A stretch of DNA of 64,000 nucleotides from Sediminicola luteus (GTDB taxonomy: Bacteria; Bacteroidota; Bacteroidia; Flavobacteriales; Flavobacteriaceae): the NCBI RefSeq assembly GCF_002514735.1, contig NZ_NBWU01000001.1, positions 1,178,001 through 1,242,000 of the forward strand, read 5' to 3'. Below, piece by piece: positions 1 through 9,380 of this stretch. The translations under genes were made by a program, and so were the position numbers. The notes under the pieces were generated by a model, which ran no database searches, was not told the origin of the DNA, and saw only the letters and a program-made list of their open reading frames with translations. Every line of letters starts with the position of its first letter. Within the stretch, counting starts at the first letter, position 1.

Positions 1-2
1 AC

Positions 3-656
3 CTTCAGGTAAAAGAAGGCGAGATTTATTGCTTGCTGGGTGCCAATGGCGCCGGTAAAACGACCACGATTAATTTACTGTTAGGCTTTTTGGAGCCCAG
101 TTCGGGCAGTGCTTTCATCAATCAGGTGAATGTGAAAGAAAATGCACAGGCCACCAAAAAATTCCTGGCCTATATTCCTGAAAACCTCATGTTGTATCCC
201 AGTTTAACGGCATTGGAGAACCTGGATTATTTCTCTGGTATTGCTGGTAAAAAACTGGGTCAAGATGAATTGCGTAACTACCTTTCGGAGGCGGGCTTGC
301 AAGAAGAGGCTTTTGGGAGGCGTATTTCCACCTATTCCAAAGGTATGCGTCAAAAGGTAGGTATCGCCATTGCCTTGGCCAAACATGCCAAAGTATTGCT
401 GTTAGATGAACCTACTTCGGGACTAGATCCCCAAGCGAGTCATGAATTTGGACGCCTGTTGCGCCAACTGTCCAATTTAGGTGTGGCCACCTTAATGGCT
501 ACCCATGATCTTTTTAGGGCCAAGGAAGTGGCTACCAAGATCGGTATTATGAAAAATGGTCAGTTAAAACGGGAGTTCTATGCCAATGAGATCAGTCTGG
601 CCGAATTGGAAGAGACCTATCTCGGACTCATGCAACCCAAAGCAGCCGCCCTATGA
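3..656 (+). CDS. ABC transporter ATP-binding protein (5' end outside window)
   Basis: This is the ATPase of an ABC exporter and powers the two permeases encoded directly downstream. The open frame runs back to the window edge, so the true start is upstream; the TTG at 33 falls just before Walker A and is not a credible start. Visible motifs in order are Walker A GANGAGKTT, the signature YSKGMRQKVG, Walker B VLLLDEPTSGLDP and the switch histidine in THD. The stop overlaps the next start as ATGA, which implies translational coupling. ATPases paired with DUF3526 permeases resemble the NosF/CcmA group. The substrate is unknown. Confidence 0.93.
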   Translation, partial: LQVKEGEIYCLLGANGAGKTTTINLLLGFLEPSSGSAFINQVNVKENAQATKKFLAYIPENLMLYPSLTALENLDYFSGIAGKKLGQDELRNYLSEAGLQEEAFGRRISTYSKGMRQKVGIAIALAKHAKVLLLDEPTSGLDPQASHEFGRLLRQLSNLGVATLMATHDLFRAKEVATKIGIMKNGQLKREFYANEISLAELEETYLGLMQPKAAAL

Positions 657-2059
657 TCTTAAGTACGTTTAAAAAAGAAAACCAAGGCTTTATGCGTAGC
701 GGACGTATTCGTATTGCCTTGCTTACCGTATTACTGCTAATAGCCGTGGCCTTTTGGATAAGTTCGAAACATTACGAGGCCACGAATCGCATGTACGATT
801 CGGCCAAAACCAGCGAACGTGCCAATTGGGATGGCCAAGGGGAAAAGAATCCGCATTCTGCGGCGCATTATGGTACCTATGCCTTTAAACCCAAGTATCC
901 GCTTTCGTTGATCGATCAGGGAGTGGATAAATACGTGGGCAGCTCCATTTTTTTGGAGGCCCATGCCCGCCATGAAGCCCAATTTAGCGAGGCGGCCGAT
1001 CAAACCGGTTTGGCCCGATTCGGTAATTTAAGTCCCGATTTTATACTGCTGTTTATTATGCCCTTACTCATTATTTTATTGGGCTATAATAGTTTTACCA
1101 AAGAGCATGAGATGGGTACCATTACCCTGCTACGTAGCGAAGGCGCGTCTTTTTATAAACTGGCCTTGGGCAAATGGTTGTCCTTGTTTTTTCCGATTCT
1201 TGTTATTACTTCCTTGCTCTTTCTAGGTGCCGGTTTGGTCTTGTCCCAATTACCCGATTATGGGGTGTTCCAATGGTCGGCTTTGGGGGACCTTTACGGG
1301 GTTTATCTGGTGTATTATATCATCTTCACCAATTTGGTACTATTTATTTCGGCCAAGTCGAAGCGTTCAGGCGTATCCTTGGTACTTTCCCTTTCGTTAT
1401 GGATTTTAAGCTGTTTGGCCTTGCCCAAAGCGGCAAGTAATGTAGCCGGACATTTACACCCATACCCCACTAGGCAAGAGTTTGCCGCCGAGGTGCTAAA
1501 GGATAAGGAAAATGGCTTGGATGGCCATAATCCGTGGAACAAAAAGGCCCAAACCCTACAGGCCGAGGTTTTGGCCGAATACGGGGTAGATAGCCTGCAT
1601 CAATTGCCATTTAACTTTGATGCCTATCGCATGCAAAAAAGCGAGGAACACGAGGCCGAAATCTACTATAAACATTACGATAAGCTCAAGGAACAATACC
1701 GTAAACAAGCTGAGGTCTACGACGGACTAGCCATGGTTTCGCCCTATTTGGCCACCCGTTTTTTGAGTATGTCACTTGCCCATACCGATTATGCAACCCA
1801 TTGGGGTTTTGCCGATGCCGCTGAGCAATATCGGGTGGCCACCCAGGCTTTCCTAAACGGGAATTTTGCCGAAAATTCGAAATATGGGGAATGGGGGTAT
1901 CGTGCCGATGCCGATTTCTGGAAAGAACTACCACCCTTTGAGTATGATCCGCCCGAACTGAGTACCATAGTATCCCAAAACCAGCGAAAACTTTGGGTTA
2001 TGGCACTATGGTGTATCGGTTCTTTCGCTTTGTTGCTTTTCACCACTAAAAAATTGTAG
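653..2059 (+). CDS. ABC-2 type permease, DUF3526 family (first of two)
   Basis: Inner-membrane permease of the exporter. One membrane segment lies near residues 20-37, followed by an extracytoplasmic stretch of about 90 residues. A cluster of about five hydrophobic segments follows at roughly residues 130-260, then a large soluble loop at about 265-440 and a final helix at the C-terminus. This layout of two outer loops and an NSFTKEHEMGT-like motif after the second helix fits the DUF3526 permeases of Bacteroidota. It overlaps the ATPase gene by 4 nt and ends 2 nt before the second permease. The cargo cannot be read from sequence; such loci often sit beside a TonB-dependent receptor, which would lie left of the window. 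Confidence 0.87.
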   Translation: MILSTFKKENQGFMRSGRIRIALLTVLLLIAVAFWISSKHYEATNRMYDSAKTSERANWDGQGEKNPHSAAHYGTYAFKPKYPLSLIDQGVDKYVGSSIFLEAHARHEAQFSEAADQTGLARFGNLSPDFILLFIMPLLIILLGYNSFTKEHEMGTITLLRSEGASFYKLALGKWLSLFFPILVITSLLFLGAGLVLSQLPDYGVFQWSALGDLYGVYLVYYIIFTNLVLFISAKSKRSGVSLVLSLSLWILSCLALPKAASNVAGHLHPYPTRQEFAAEVLKDKENGLDGHNPWNKKAQTLQAEVLAEYGVDSLHQLPFNFDAYRMQKSEEHEAEIYYKHYDKLKEQYRKQAEVYDGLAMVSPYLATRFLSMSLAHTDYATHWGFADAAEQYRVATQAFLNGNFAENSKYGEWGYRADADFWKELPPFEYDPPELSTIVSQNQRKLWVMALWCIGSFALLLFTTKKL

Positions 2060-2061
2060 TT

Positions 2062-3474
2062 ATGTTTTCGTATAACCTTAAATATGAATTAAAACTCCTT
2101 TGGCGTAGCCGTTGGATCCAATTACTAGGGGTGTTGTTACTTGTTTTGATCGGTTTTGCCGTATACAACGGGCAGGTAAAAACGGACCAATGGGAAAACA
2201 GTATCCAAACCGCCCAACAAACTTTAAAGGCATCCGATGCCGCTATGGTCAAGGTGCTCGATTCCGTAGAACAGGGTCTAGAGGTTTCCTTGGCACCTTG
2301 GTTGGTGCCGACCAGCCCCATGGCTGTGGGTAATGTACACCCGCGTGTTGTAGCCAAAGACGCCCAGCCTTTATCGTATATCGCTACCGGTCAGTCCGAT
2401 TTATTCACCCCATATGTTTCCCCTAAGGCTACGGGTGATGACTTTGCCATTGAATTCACCGAGATGACCAGTCCGGTGCAGTTATTGTTCGGTAATTTCG
2501 ACTTGGCTTTTGTTATCATTTATCTGTTGCCCTTATTGATCATTGCGTTTTCGTACCATGTGCTTTCGGCCGAAAAAGAAAGGGGTTCTTTACGTATTCT
2601 AATGGCGCAACCCATTAGTATTCGGCAATGGGTATTCCAAAAATTGACTCTTCGGTTTTTGGTGCTTTCGGTTTTGGTCATCGTAGCCTTTGTGGCCGTA
2701 GCCCTTGGGTTTGGGTTGGATGTATGGGCGAATGCCCCATCATTTTTCATATTGATTGCACTCGTACTTACCTATATGCTCTTTTGGTTCGCTTTGGTTT
2801 TTTTGGTCAACCTTTGGGTAGGCCAATCGGCACGCAACGCGATATCGCTATTGGGCCTATGGATATTTTTCGTGCTATTGGTGCCTTCTATCCTTAACCA
2901 AATAGGTAGTGTGCTCTATCCCATGCCATCACGTACCCAAATGATCGGACAAATGCGAAGCCTAAAGGCTGAGGCTACCGAAAAACAAGATGAGATCTTG
3001 GATAATTTTCTACGCGATCATCCCGAATACGCGGTAAACGATAGTACGCAAAAACGCAATTTCTATCATCGCTATGTGGCTAGCCAACAACTGATTCGGA
3101 GTGAATTGGAGCCCGTGGTCAACCGCTATACCGAACAGTTACAGAAACAACAGGATCTGTTGGGCAATTTTAAATGGCTATCGCCGGCCATTGTAGTCCA
3201 ACAGGCCTTAAATCGATTGGCAGGTAATTCTACGGCCGACTTCTTGAACTATAAATTCCAAGTGATGGGCTTTTCCGAAACTTGGCGTAACCATTTGATG
3301 CCGCTCTTGTACAATAACCAAGATTTTAGCCAAGAAGATGTACCCAAGCTACCGGTTTTCCAATACCAGCCCTTAAGCAGTTCGGCTACCTCGGCCTTGC
3401 TCGTTTTGTTAGGTTTGGTGGTCCTATTATTCGGACTCGGATTCGGTTTTACCAAGCGTATTTGGGCCAGCTGA
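2062..3474 (+). CDS. ABC-2 type permease, DUF3526 family (second of two)
   Basis: Paralogue of the preceding permease with the same length (470 residues) and topology: helix near residues 20-35, a long periplasmic segment, a helix cluster from about 150 to 290, a second soluble loop, and a C-terminal helix. The SYHVLSAEKERGSLRILM stretch corresponds to the motif after the second helix of the first permease. The two probably form a heterodimer with the ATPase encoded at the window start. This is the last gene of the operon; a stem-loop with a T-tract follows 27 nt after the stop. Confidence 0.87.
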   Translation: MFSYNLKYELKLLWRSRWIQLLGVLLLVLIGFAVYNGQVKTDQWENSIQTAQQTLKASDAAMVKVLDSVEQGLEVSLAPWLVPTSPMAVGNVHPRVVAKDAQPLSYIATGQSDLFTPYVSPKATGDDFAIEFTEMTSPVQLLFGNFDLAFVIIYLLPLLIIAFSYHVLSAEKERGSLRILMAQPISIRQWVFQKLTLRFLVLSVLVIVAFVAVALGFGLDVWANAPSFFILIALVLTYMLFWFALVFLVNLWVGQSARNAISLLGLWIFFVLLVPSILNQIGSVLYPMPSRTQMIGQMRSLKAEATEKQDEILDNFLRDHPEYAVNDSTQKRNFYHRYVASQQLIRSELEPVVNRYTEQLQKQQDLLGNFKWLSPAIVVQQALNRLAGNSTADFLNYKFQVMGFSETWRNHLMPLLYNNQDFSQEDVPKLPVFQYQPLSSSATSALLVLLGLVVLLFGLGFGFTKRIWAS

Positions 3475-3500
3475 TATTTTATACACTACAGTTAATTCAA

Positions 3501-3550
3501 GACCTATTCCCCTTCCTAATTTAATTGGTATTGGGGAAGAGGTCCTTTTT
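3501..3550 (+). terminator. Intrinsic terminator of the ABC exporter operon
   Basis: Stem arms GACCTATTCCCC (3501-3512) and GGGGAAGAGGTC (3533-3544) pair over 12 positions with one mismatch. They are followed by CCTTTTT. Confidence 0.8.
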
Positions 3551-3568
3551 CAACAACAACCATTTGTT

Positions 3569-4525
3569 ATGAAAAATATTCCAATTACTATACTCATGCT
3601 ACTGGGTTATATGTACAGCTCGGCCCAATCGGATTTGTTCGATATTGATGAGGTAAAAATCAGAACCCCGTTTAACCAAGCTAGTAAGCTAGCGCATTAT
3701 CGCTACGATAGCATTAGTTACGAAAAAGCCCGGAGCCAGACCGACTTTATTTTCGAAAAATTCAGTTACCAGAGCGATGGCCATACCGTATCAGGTTTTA
3801 GTTGCCGACGGCGTGATACCCAAGGGCGAAAATGGCCTGTGATCCTTTACAATAGAGGTGGAACGGGTAATTTTGGCCGATTGAATGAAGAAGACTTGCC
3901 CGATTTTTACACCCTGGCACAACAAGGGTTTGCCGTATATGCCACAAACTATCGCTATATAGATGCCTTGGGGGCCCAAGATCAAATTGGTGGAGACGAT
4001 GTAAACGATGTCATCCATTTGCTGGAAGCGGTAAAAAGACTCCCGCATATAGATCCAAAAAATGTTTTTATGATGGGGGTTTCCCGAGGCGGACAAATGA
4101 CCTACCAAAGTCTGGCCCGAACCCAAGTGAATGCAGCAGCCGTTATTGGGGGTGTGGCCGATTTTCATATACAAATGGAAGCCAGACCCATCTTTTTAAC
4201 TGGTTGGGACGACTTGGAACCCCACCAGAATTATAAGGGGCTGACCCAAGTGCTCCCCGATTTTGAAGCTAAAAAGACCCAATACCTAAACGAACGCTCG
4301 GCCACCTACTGGGCCGAAAAAATCAATAGTCCGATCTATATTTTACACTCCCGTCAAGATGGGCGGGTACCCGTGTCCGGAGCCTTAAAATTGGCCCAAA
4401 GGTTTACCGCCTTGGACAAGTCCTATAAGCTAAAAGTATTCGATAGAAAAAGCCACGGCCTGCCCCATTCCCTATTCGACACCTATACAGAGATCATCGC
4501 CTGGTTCACTGCCCATATGGAATAG
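3569..4525 (+). CDS. Secreted alpha/beta hydrolase, prolyl-oligopeptidase-like (S9 clan)
   Basis: A serine hydrolase of 318 residues with an N-terminal signal peptide (MKNIPITILMLLGYMYSSAQ). The nucleophile elbow GVSRGGQ lies near residue 172. Downstream are a candidate acid in SRQDGRVPVSG and a histidine near residue 296 in KSHGLPHS, in the order Ser-Asp-His expected of the family. The upstream part holds RGGTGNFG, a likely oxyanion-hole segment. Family members are exported peptidases or esterases; the substrate is not predictable. It stands alone after the upstream terminator. Confidence 0.82.
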   Translation: MKNIPITILMLLGYMYSSAQSDLFDIDEVKIRTPFNQASKLAHYRYDSISYEKARSQTDFIFEKFSYQSDGHTVSGFSCRRRDTQGRKWPVILYNRGGTGNFGRLNEEDLPDFYTLAQQGFAVYATNYRYIDALGAQDQIGGDDVNDVIHLLEAVKRLPHIDPKNVFMMGVSRGGQMTYQSLARTQVNAAAVIGGVADFHIQMEARPIFLTGWDDLEPHQNYKGLTQVLPDFEAKKTQYLNERSATYWAEKINSPIYILHSRQDGRVPVSGALKLAQRFTALDKSYKLKVFDRKSHGLPHSLFDTYTEIIAWFTAHME

Positions 4526-4740
4526 TCTTGGTTATTGAATCGTATAATCGGAAGTAATTCAGTTGAATTGGTTACGTCGGATTACTTACTCCCTCTCCCT
4601 CGGGGAGAGGGCTGGCCTGTCCCGAAGCATTTCGGGGGGTGAGGGCTTTGGGTTTGTTGCATCGTTTAGTTGTAGAATCGTTTAATCGGAGGTAGTTCAG
4701 TATTACCATTAAATGTATTTTTAAGCACCTAATTATTAGT
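4526..4740 (+). repeat. Short dispersed repeats with two tandem hairpins
   Basis: Two related segments (about 4530-4563 and 4664-4697) share the pattern TCGTwTAATCGGArGTArTTCAG. Between them are two perfect hairpins: CCCTCTCCC/GGGAGAGGG (4591-4611) and CCCGAA/TTCGGG (4621-4636). The same TTTAATCG-type unit recurs near 12492, 12730, 16792 and 17910, so it is a dispersed family and not a local duplication. Function is unknown; transcription termination after the hydrolase gene is possible. Confidence 0.6.
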
Positions 4741-5121
4741 ATGAATTTTAGATTGGTTTTTGAGAAGTATTTATTTTGGTTGTTCTTGATAAGTTTTCTT
4801 TTGATGACTGTTTTAGGAGAAAGTGAAACGGACAGTATTAACAAAACCATTGGCTGGATGTATGACTCCAGTAATTCTCCATATTTATTGGGATGGATTA
4901 ATTGGGGCTCAGCCATATTGTTTTTGCTTGGTTATGGCATGGTTCTATTGGCTTCGAAAAAAACCCATTTTAAATTATCGGTTATACATTTTCTACTTTT
5001 TTTGACCCTTCATGGTTTGGGAAAATTTGGTGAACCTGGTTTCCAAGTAATCTGGTCACTTACTTTCGTATCCATTATGATGTTTGTATTGAATCTTAAT
5101 CAATCTAGAAAGATTACTTAA
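4741..5121 (+). CDS. Small multi-pass membrane protein, unknown function
   Basis: A protein of 126 residues with about four hydrophobic segments (roughly residues 8-26, 50-70, 78-90 and 102-118). A short polar loop after the first segment contains GESETDS. No catalytic or family motif was recognised. The gene is more A+T-rich than its neighbours and is flanked by dispersed repeats on both sides, which would fit acquisition. The ATG at 4741 is the only good start. A reading frame of this length with a coherent transmembrane pattern is probably real, but no homologue was recognised. Confidence 0.55.
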   Translation: MNFRLVFEKYLFWLFLISFLLMTVLGESETDSINKTIGWMYDSSNSPYLLGWINWGSAILFLLGYGMVLLASKKTHFKLSVIHFLLFLTLHGLGKFGEPGFQVIWSLTFVSIMMFVLNLNQSRKIT

Positions 5122-5574
5122 AATCTTGGCTTATCTCTATTCTTATTAGGTTGTAGGTCGGAATGATTTTAACTAAGCTACAGATTACTTAGAATGACTA
5201 TAAGGTGAGTAAAGGTTAGACCCCTCTGTGGTTCTCAGTGCTACTCCGTGAAACTCAGTGCAACAGACTTTTTTAACTCATAACACGGGGTTTTGCCGCG
5301 GAGCTGGATTCAATGGCTTTTAAAGGGCATCCTATAACCCAAAAACAATTTAAACGAAGGCATGCCCACTACCCAGAAATTGTATTAGGTTACCAAATCA
5401 TCAACATGGGGTTAGCTTTCTTGTTTTCGTTCAGATCCGTATTGTCGATATGCAAAAAGATTGCGAAATTCACTTGGTTTTTTTTGGTAAGACGGATCAT
5501 TTTTTAAGTATTTTTCAGTTTCCTTAAAAATTCATACCTTTTAAAGGCCCCAAAATCAGAGTGCTATACCGACC
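5122..5574 (+). repeat. Intergenic region with a fragment of the CTCTGTG repeat
   Basis: About 450 bp without a convincing gene. Near 5223-5268 there is a partial copy of the dispersed repeat seen complete at 12856-13024 and 19619-19787, sharing the core CTACTCCGTGAAACTC. A 64-codon frame at 5313-5507 has no recognisable features and was not accepted as a gene. Confidence 0.5.
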
Positions 5575-5588
5575 ATGACATTTGTCAT
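5575..5588. promoter_or_regulatory. CRP/FNR-family operator-like palindrome before the nrf operon
   Basis: ATGACATTTGTCAT has perfect 6-bp arms around a 2-bp centre at 5581.5. A near-consensus -7 box TAATTTCG follows at 5611-5618. If transcription starts about 5 nt after that box (near 5623), the palindrome is centred at about -41.5, the class II activator position of CRP/FNR proteins. Redox or nitrosative regulators of this family commonly control nrf genes; the identity of this regulator is inferred. Confidence 0.5.
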
Positions 5589-5610
5589 ATCCGAGGGTAT
5601 AAACTTATGT

Positions 5611-5618
5611 TAATTTCG
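5611..5618 (+). promoter_or_regulatory. Putative -7 promoter box of the nrf operon
   Basis: TAATTTCG matches TAnnTTTG at all but one fixed position. It lies 56 nt before the chosen start of the porin gene. No clear -33 TTTG lies at 17-20 nt, as expected if an activator bound at the adjacent palindrome is needed. Confidence 0.4.
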
Positions 5619-5673
5619 GTCTCTGATAATGGATCCTAGTTGGGTCCAATGTTTAACATTTTGGAACCGCCCT

Positions 5674-6957
5674 ATGAGAAAACCTATTTTCTCCTTGACC
5701 CTATTACTATGCTTGTTTATGGGGGTCGAGGCTATTGCACAACTTACGGTAGATGTCGACCTACGCGCTCGATTCGAATACCGTCACGGATTCAACAATC
5801 TTTTTCCAGACGATGCCGACCCGGCCGCCTTCGTTCAACAACGTTCGCGACTGAATATCGGATACCAGGCCGAACGCTATAAGCTGTTCGTAAGTGCCCA
5901 AGATGTCAGTACCTGGGGCGATACCCGCCAGATACTTCCCGTAGATGGGAACGATTCCTTTATGCTCTTTCAGGCTTGGGCCGAAGTATTTATGGATGAG
6001 GCCTGGGCCTTAAAAGCCGGACGCCAGGTAATCTCTTATGATAACCAACGTATTTTCGGTGGACTCGATTGGGCCATGCAAGGGCGTTTTCACGATGCGG
6101 CCCTTATCAAATACAAAAAAGACGGCTTTATCACTGACTTGGGCTTCGCTTTTAACCAGCCCAAACCTTCGGTAGAGGGCAATGTATACCCCATTCAAGG
6201 TTTTTTTAGCTATAAGGCCATGCAGTATGCCTATCTGAAAAAGAACTGGGAAAAGTCGGCAGCCAGCTTCCTCTTTTTAAATAGTGGCTTCCAAGATTTT
6301 ATCGATGGCGATATCGACCGCCCTGACGGTGTTTTTTACAGACAAACGACAGGTACCTATTTTGAGTTCCCTATAGACCAATTCAACTTTTGGGGAAGTG
6401 CCTATTACCAATTCGGTAAGGCCGATGGCGATACCGATCTCAGTGCTTACCAATTGGCCTTGGAGGCTTCCATAAAACCCGGAAAAACGGTTTATGCCCT
6501 AGGTTTTGAAATGCTTTCGGGTACGGATCAGGCCGGGGACGATAAGAACAAATCCTTCTTCCCGCTTTATGGTACCAACCACAAATTCAATGGTTTTATG
6601 GATTACTTCTATGTGGGTAACCATGCCAATAATGTGGGTCTGAACGATATCTATGCCAAGGTAAAGGTGGCCACAGGCGAAAAATCGAGCCTGTTGCTTA
6701 TGGGCCACTATTTTGCCGCCAATGCCGATCTGTTGAACAATGCCGATAAGTATTTGGGTACCGAGATCGATTTGGCCTTTACCCAAAAAATAACCAAAGG
6801 GGTGAAGGTAGATGTGGGCTATTCCCATATGTTCGCCGGTGAGAGTATGAGTTTGATCAAAGGCGGCCGACCCCACGACAATACCAACAACTGGGCTTGG
6901 GTACAGTTGGTGGTAAACCCCAATATCTTTACTTGGGATCCGAATAAAAACAACTAA
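5674..6957 (+). CDS. Outer-membrane beta-barrel porin, alginate-export-like family
   Basis: A barrel protein of 427 residues. The ATG at 5674 was chosen because it gives a clean signal peptide (MRKPIFSLTLLLCLFMG... ending near AIAQ); the upstream in-frame start at 5629 would put 15 polar residues before it. The mature part has alternating amphipathic strands, starting LTVDVDLRARFEYRHG, as in alginate_exp-type porins. It is the first gene of the nrf operon and ends 12 nt before nrfH. By context it may admit nitrite or another small anion, or serve an unrelated solute; this is inference. Confidence 0.8.
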   Translation: MRKPIFSLTLLLCLFMGVEAIAQLTVDVDLRARFEYRHGFNNLFPDDADPAAFVQQRSRLNIGYQAERYKLFVSAQDVSTWGDTRQILPVDGNDSFMLFQAWAEVFMDEAWALKAGRQVISYDNQRIFGGLDWAMQGRFHDAALIKYKKDGFITDLGFAFNQPKPSVEGNVYPIQGFFSYKAMQYAYLKKNWEKSAASFLFLNSGFQDFIDGDIDRPDGVFYRQTTGTYFEFPIDQFNFWGSAYYQFGKADGDTDLSAYQLALEASIKPGKTVYALGFEMLSGTDQAGDDKNKSFFPLYGTNHKFNGFMDYFYVGNHANNVGLNDIYAKVKVATGEKSSLLLMGHYFAANADLLNNADKYLGTEIDLAFTQKITKGVKVDVGYSHMFAGESMSLIKGGRPHDNTNNWAWVQLVVNPNIFTWDPNKNN

Positions 6958-6969
6958 AAGAAGCACCAC

Positions 6970-7569
6970 ATGAATCTCCTACCCGAAAAGAAAACAACAT
7001 GGCGTACCGTGGCTACTTTGGCCATTGCCGTCATTGTGGGTATGGGGCTGTTCTTGGCCAAGGAGGCAGAGGTGGTTTCCTATATGTCAGACGACCCCCA
7101 GGCCTGTGTGAACTGTCATGTGATGACCTCGCAATACAATTCCTGGATGCATAGTTCGCACCGCGAATGGGCCAATTGTAACGATTGCCACGTACCCCAT
7201 AACAATGTGGCCAATAAATACTTTTTTAAGGCTAAAGATGGCCTGTACCATGCTTCGGTCTTTACCCTAAGGGCCGAACCCGAGGTGATGTTCATGCGCG
7301 AAGAGTCGGAGGCCGTGGTACAGGACAATTGTATCCGTTGTCATGTGCAGCAGGTTACCCAGACCAAGTATGAAGGCTATTTGGCCGATCATACCGCCAA
7401 CCGCACCGAACGCAAATGTTGGAGCTGTCACCAAGAGGTACCCCATGGTAGCCTCCACGGTAGCTCTACTATACAATATAACATTGCACCCTTACCCACA
7501 GATACCGGCGAATCCGTAATTCCGGATTGGCTAAAACAAGAATTAAAAAACGACCCAGATGAAGAATAA
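6970..7569 (+). CDS. nrfH: NrfH, cytochrome c nitrite reductase membrane subunit
   Basis: Tetraheme quinol dehydrogenase of the NapC/NirT family that passes electrons from menaquinol to NrfA at the periplasmic face of the inner membrane. An N-terminal anchor spans about residues 13-30. Four heme-binding CxxCH motifs follow: CVNCH (46-50), CNDCH (70-74), CIRCH (near 119) and CWSCH (near 147). The length of 199 residues is usual for the family. The stop overlaps the nrfA start by 11 nt, as expected for subunits of one complex. Confidence 0.95.
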   Translation: MNLLPEKKTTWRTVATLAIAVIVGMGLFLAKEAEVVSYMSDDPQACVNCHVMTSQYNSWMHSSHREWANCNDCHVPHNNVANKYFFKAKDGLYHASVFTLRAEPEVMFMREESEAVVQDNCIRCHVQQVTQTKYEGYLADHTANRTERKCWSCHQEVPHGSLHGSSTIQYNIAPLPTDTGESVIPDWLKQELKNDPDEE

Positions 7570-9043
7570 AGTCCTATTCCTAGTAACCGTAATCGTTGTC
7601 TTTTTGTTGGGACTCTTGGCTTCCAGCATTATCAACAGAAAAAACGAGGCACGCTATAAGTTCGTGCCCAAGGTAGATATTGCCGAAAATGAACCCCGAA
7701 ATGAGGTTTGGGGCGAAAACTATCCGAAAGAATATCAATCATTCCTACAGACCTCCGAGACCGATTTTGCCACCTATCAAGGGGGCTCGGCCATGCGCGA
7801 TATGCTGGAGGAAGATCCCCGTTTGGTGGTGCTCTGGGCCGGCTATGGTTTCTCTAAAGACTATAACCAAGGACGCGGGCACTACTATGCCGTAGAAGAT
7901 CTGCAGAACAGTTTACGTACGGGCGGACCCACCGGTAAAGACGATGGGCCTATGCCATCGACCTGTTGGACCTGTAAAAGCCCCGATGTGCCCCGCCTTA
8001 TGAACGAGATCGGACAAAAAGAATACTATTCGGGCAAATGGGCCAGTAAAGGCTCCGAAGTAGTGAACCCGATCGGTTGTGCCGACTGTCACGACGAAAA
8101 GACCATGAAACTGCAAATTACGCGTCCGTACCTGATCGAGGCTTTTGAGGCCATGGGGCAGGATATTGAAAAGGCCACCCACCAAGAAATGCGTTCGTTG
8201 GTCTGTGCCCAATGTCACGTAGAATACTACTTTAATAAAAACCTACCGGGTAAAGAGGGCGTGCCTTTTGTGGTATTGCCTTGGGAAAAAGGGACTTCGG
8301 TTGAGGAAATGGAGGCCTATTTCGACAATATCAACTTTAAGGATTGGACCCATAAAATATCGAAGGCGCCCATGCTAAAGGCCCAACACCCCGACTGGGA
8401 GGTGTTCAAGACCGGAATCCATGCCCAACGTGGCGTAAGTTGTGCCGATTGTCATATGCCGTATAAGAGTGAGGGCGGACAAAAATTTACCGACCACCAC
8501 ATTCAATCGCCATTGAACAATATGAACAACGCCTGCCAGGTGTGTCACCGTGAAGATGCCGACAAGCTTCGCGAGAATGTGTACGAGCGTCAGCGTAAGT
8601 CTACCGAGACCCGTTTACAACTGGAGGACATTTTGGTAAAAGCCCATATCGAGGCCGGTAAATGCTGGGAGCTTGGGGCCACCGAAGAGCAGATGCAAGC
8701 CATTCTTATGGATATACGCCATGCCCAATGGCGCTGGGACTATGCCGCCGCTTCGCATGGGGGATCTTTCCATGCCCCAGTAGAAATGGCCCGGGTAATC
8801 GGTACCGGACTGGTCAAGGCCCAAGACGCCCGATTAAAACTGGCCCGTTTGTTGGCCGAACTCGGACATAATGAACCTGTGGCCATGCCCGACATCAGTA
8901 CCAAACACAAAGCCCAAGAATATATAGGGCTGGATATGGAAAAACTAGAGGCCGAAAAGGAGACTTTCCTCGAAAACGTATTGCCACAATGGTTGGAAGA
9001 GGCCAAGGCAAGGGAAGCCAAAATGCCGACCTCTAAAAAATAG
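7559..9043 (+). CDS. nrfA: NrfA, ammonia-forming cytochrome c nitrite reductase
   Basis: Periplasmic pentaheme enzyme that reduces nitrite to ammonium with six electrons. The active-site heme has the diagnostic CxxCK motif CWTCK (from residue 136). Four CxxCH motifs follow in order: CADCH, CAQCH, CADCH and CQVCH. The N-terminus is an uncleaved or cleavable signal anchor (residues about 4-24). The length of 494 residues is typical. It forms a complex with the NrfH encoded just upstream. Nitrite detoxification or respiratory ammonification are the known family roles. Confidence 0.97.
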   Translation: MKNKVLFLVTVIVVFLLGLLASSIINRKNEARYKFVPKVDIAENEPRNEVWGENYPKEYQSFLQTSETDFATYQGGSAMRDMLEEDPRLVVLWAGYGFSKDYNQGRGHYYAVEDLQNSLRTGGPTGKDDGPMPSTCWTCKSPDVPRLMNEIGQKEYYSGKWASKGSEVVNPIGCADCHDEKTMKLQITRPYLIEAFEAMGQDIEKATHQEMRSLVCAQCHVEYYFNKNLPGKEGVPFVVLPWEKGTSVEEMEAYFDNINFKDWTHKISKAPMLKAQHPDWEVFKTGIHAQRGVSCADCHMPYKSEGGQKFTDHHIQSPLNNMNNACQVCHREDADKLRENVYERQRKSTETRLQLEDILVKAHIEAGKCWELGATEEQMQAILMDIRHAQWRWDYAAASHGGSFHAPVEMARVIGTGLVKAQDARLKLARLLAELGHNEPVAMPDISTKHKAQEYIGLDMEKLEAEKETFLENVLPQWLEEAKAREAKMPTSKK

Positions 9044-9380
9044 ATTGTCATGCTGAGCGCAGTCGAAGCAATTAAGAACAACCAATTGTTTTAGATGCCG
9101 GGCAGAATAATCAATTAATAAAACAACTGTTTCTTCCAAAGGATCCATCCGGGTTTTCACCAATCGATTAATCTGGATGGATCTTTAGTGAAGCACAGTT
9201 TTGAATACTTCCCGCAGTACGGCGGGATCTTTGGTAAAACAACTTAGGTTCATTACAACAAAGTGATGCTAAAAGCGACAAAAAATGCAACGCCATGGCA
9301 TCGGTTCAAACGAAATTCCCAAATAGATGGGATTCCTCCTCGTTCCTCGTTCGGAATGACAACATAAATCACTAAAAAAC
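9044..9380 (+). repeat. Intergenic element with GTCAT...ATGAC inverted ends
   Basis: A 337-bp gap inside the nrf cluster. It starts with GTCATGCTGAGCGCAGTCGA (9048) and ends with TCGTTCGGAATGAC (about 9347-9360), so the ends carry inverted GTCAT/ATGAC tips. Both motifs resemble dispersed repeats common in Bacteroidota genomes. No coding potential was seen. It separates nrfA from the cytochrome synthase gene, so that gene may have its own promoter. Confidence 0.5.

Noticed and set aside
5313-5507. 64-codon frame with an ATG start between the small membrane protein and the nrf operon.
   Set aside because: No recognisable domain, no promoter, and it sits in a repeat-containing intergenic stretch; the C-terminal half looks like random hydrophobic translation.
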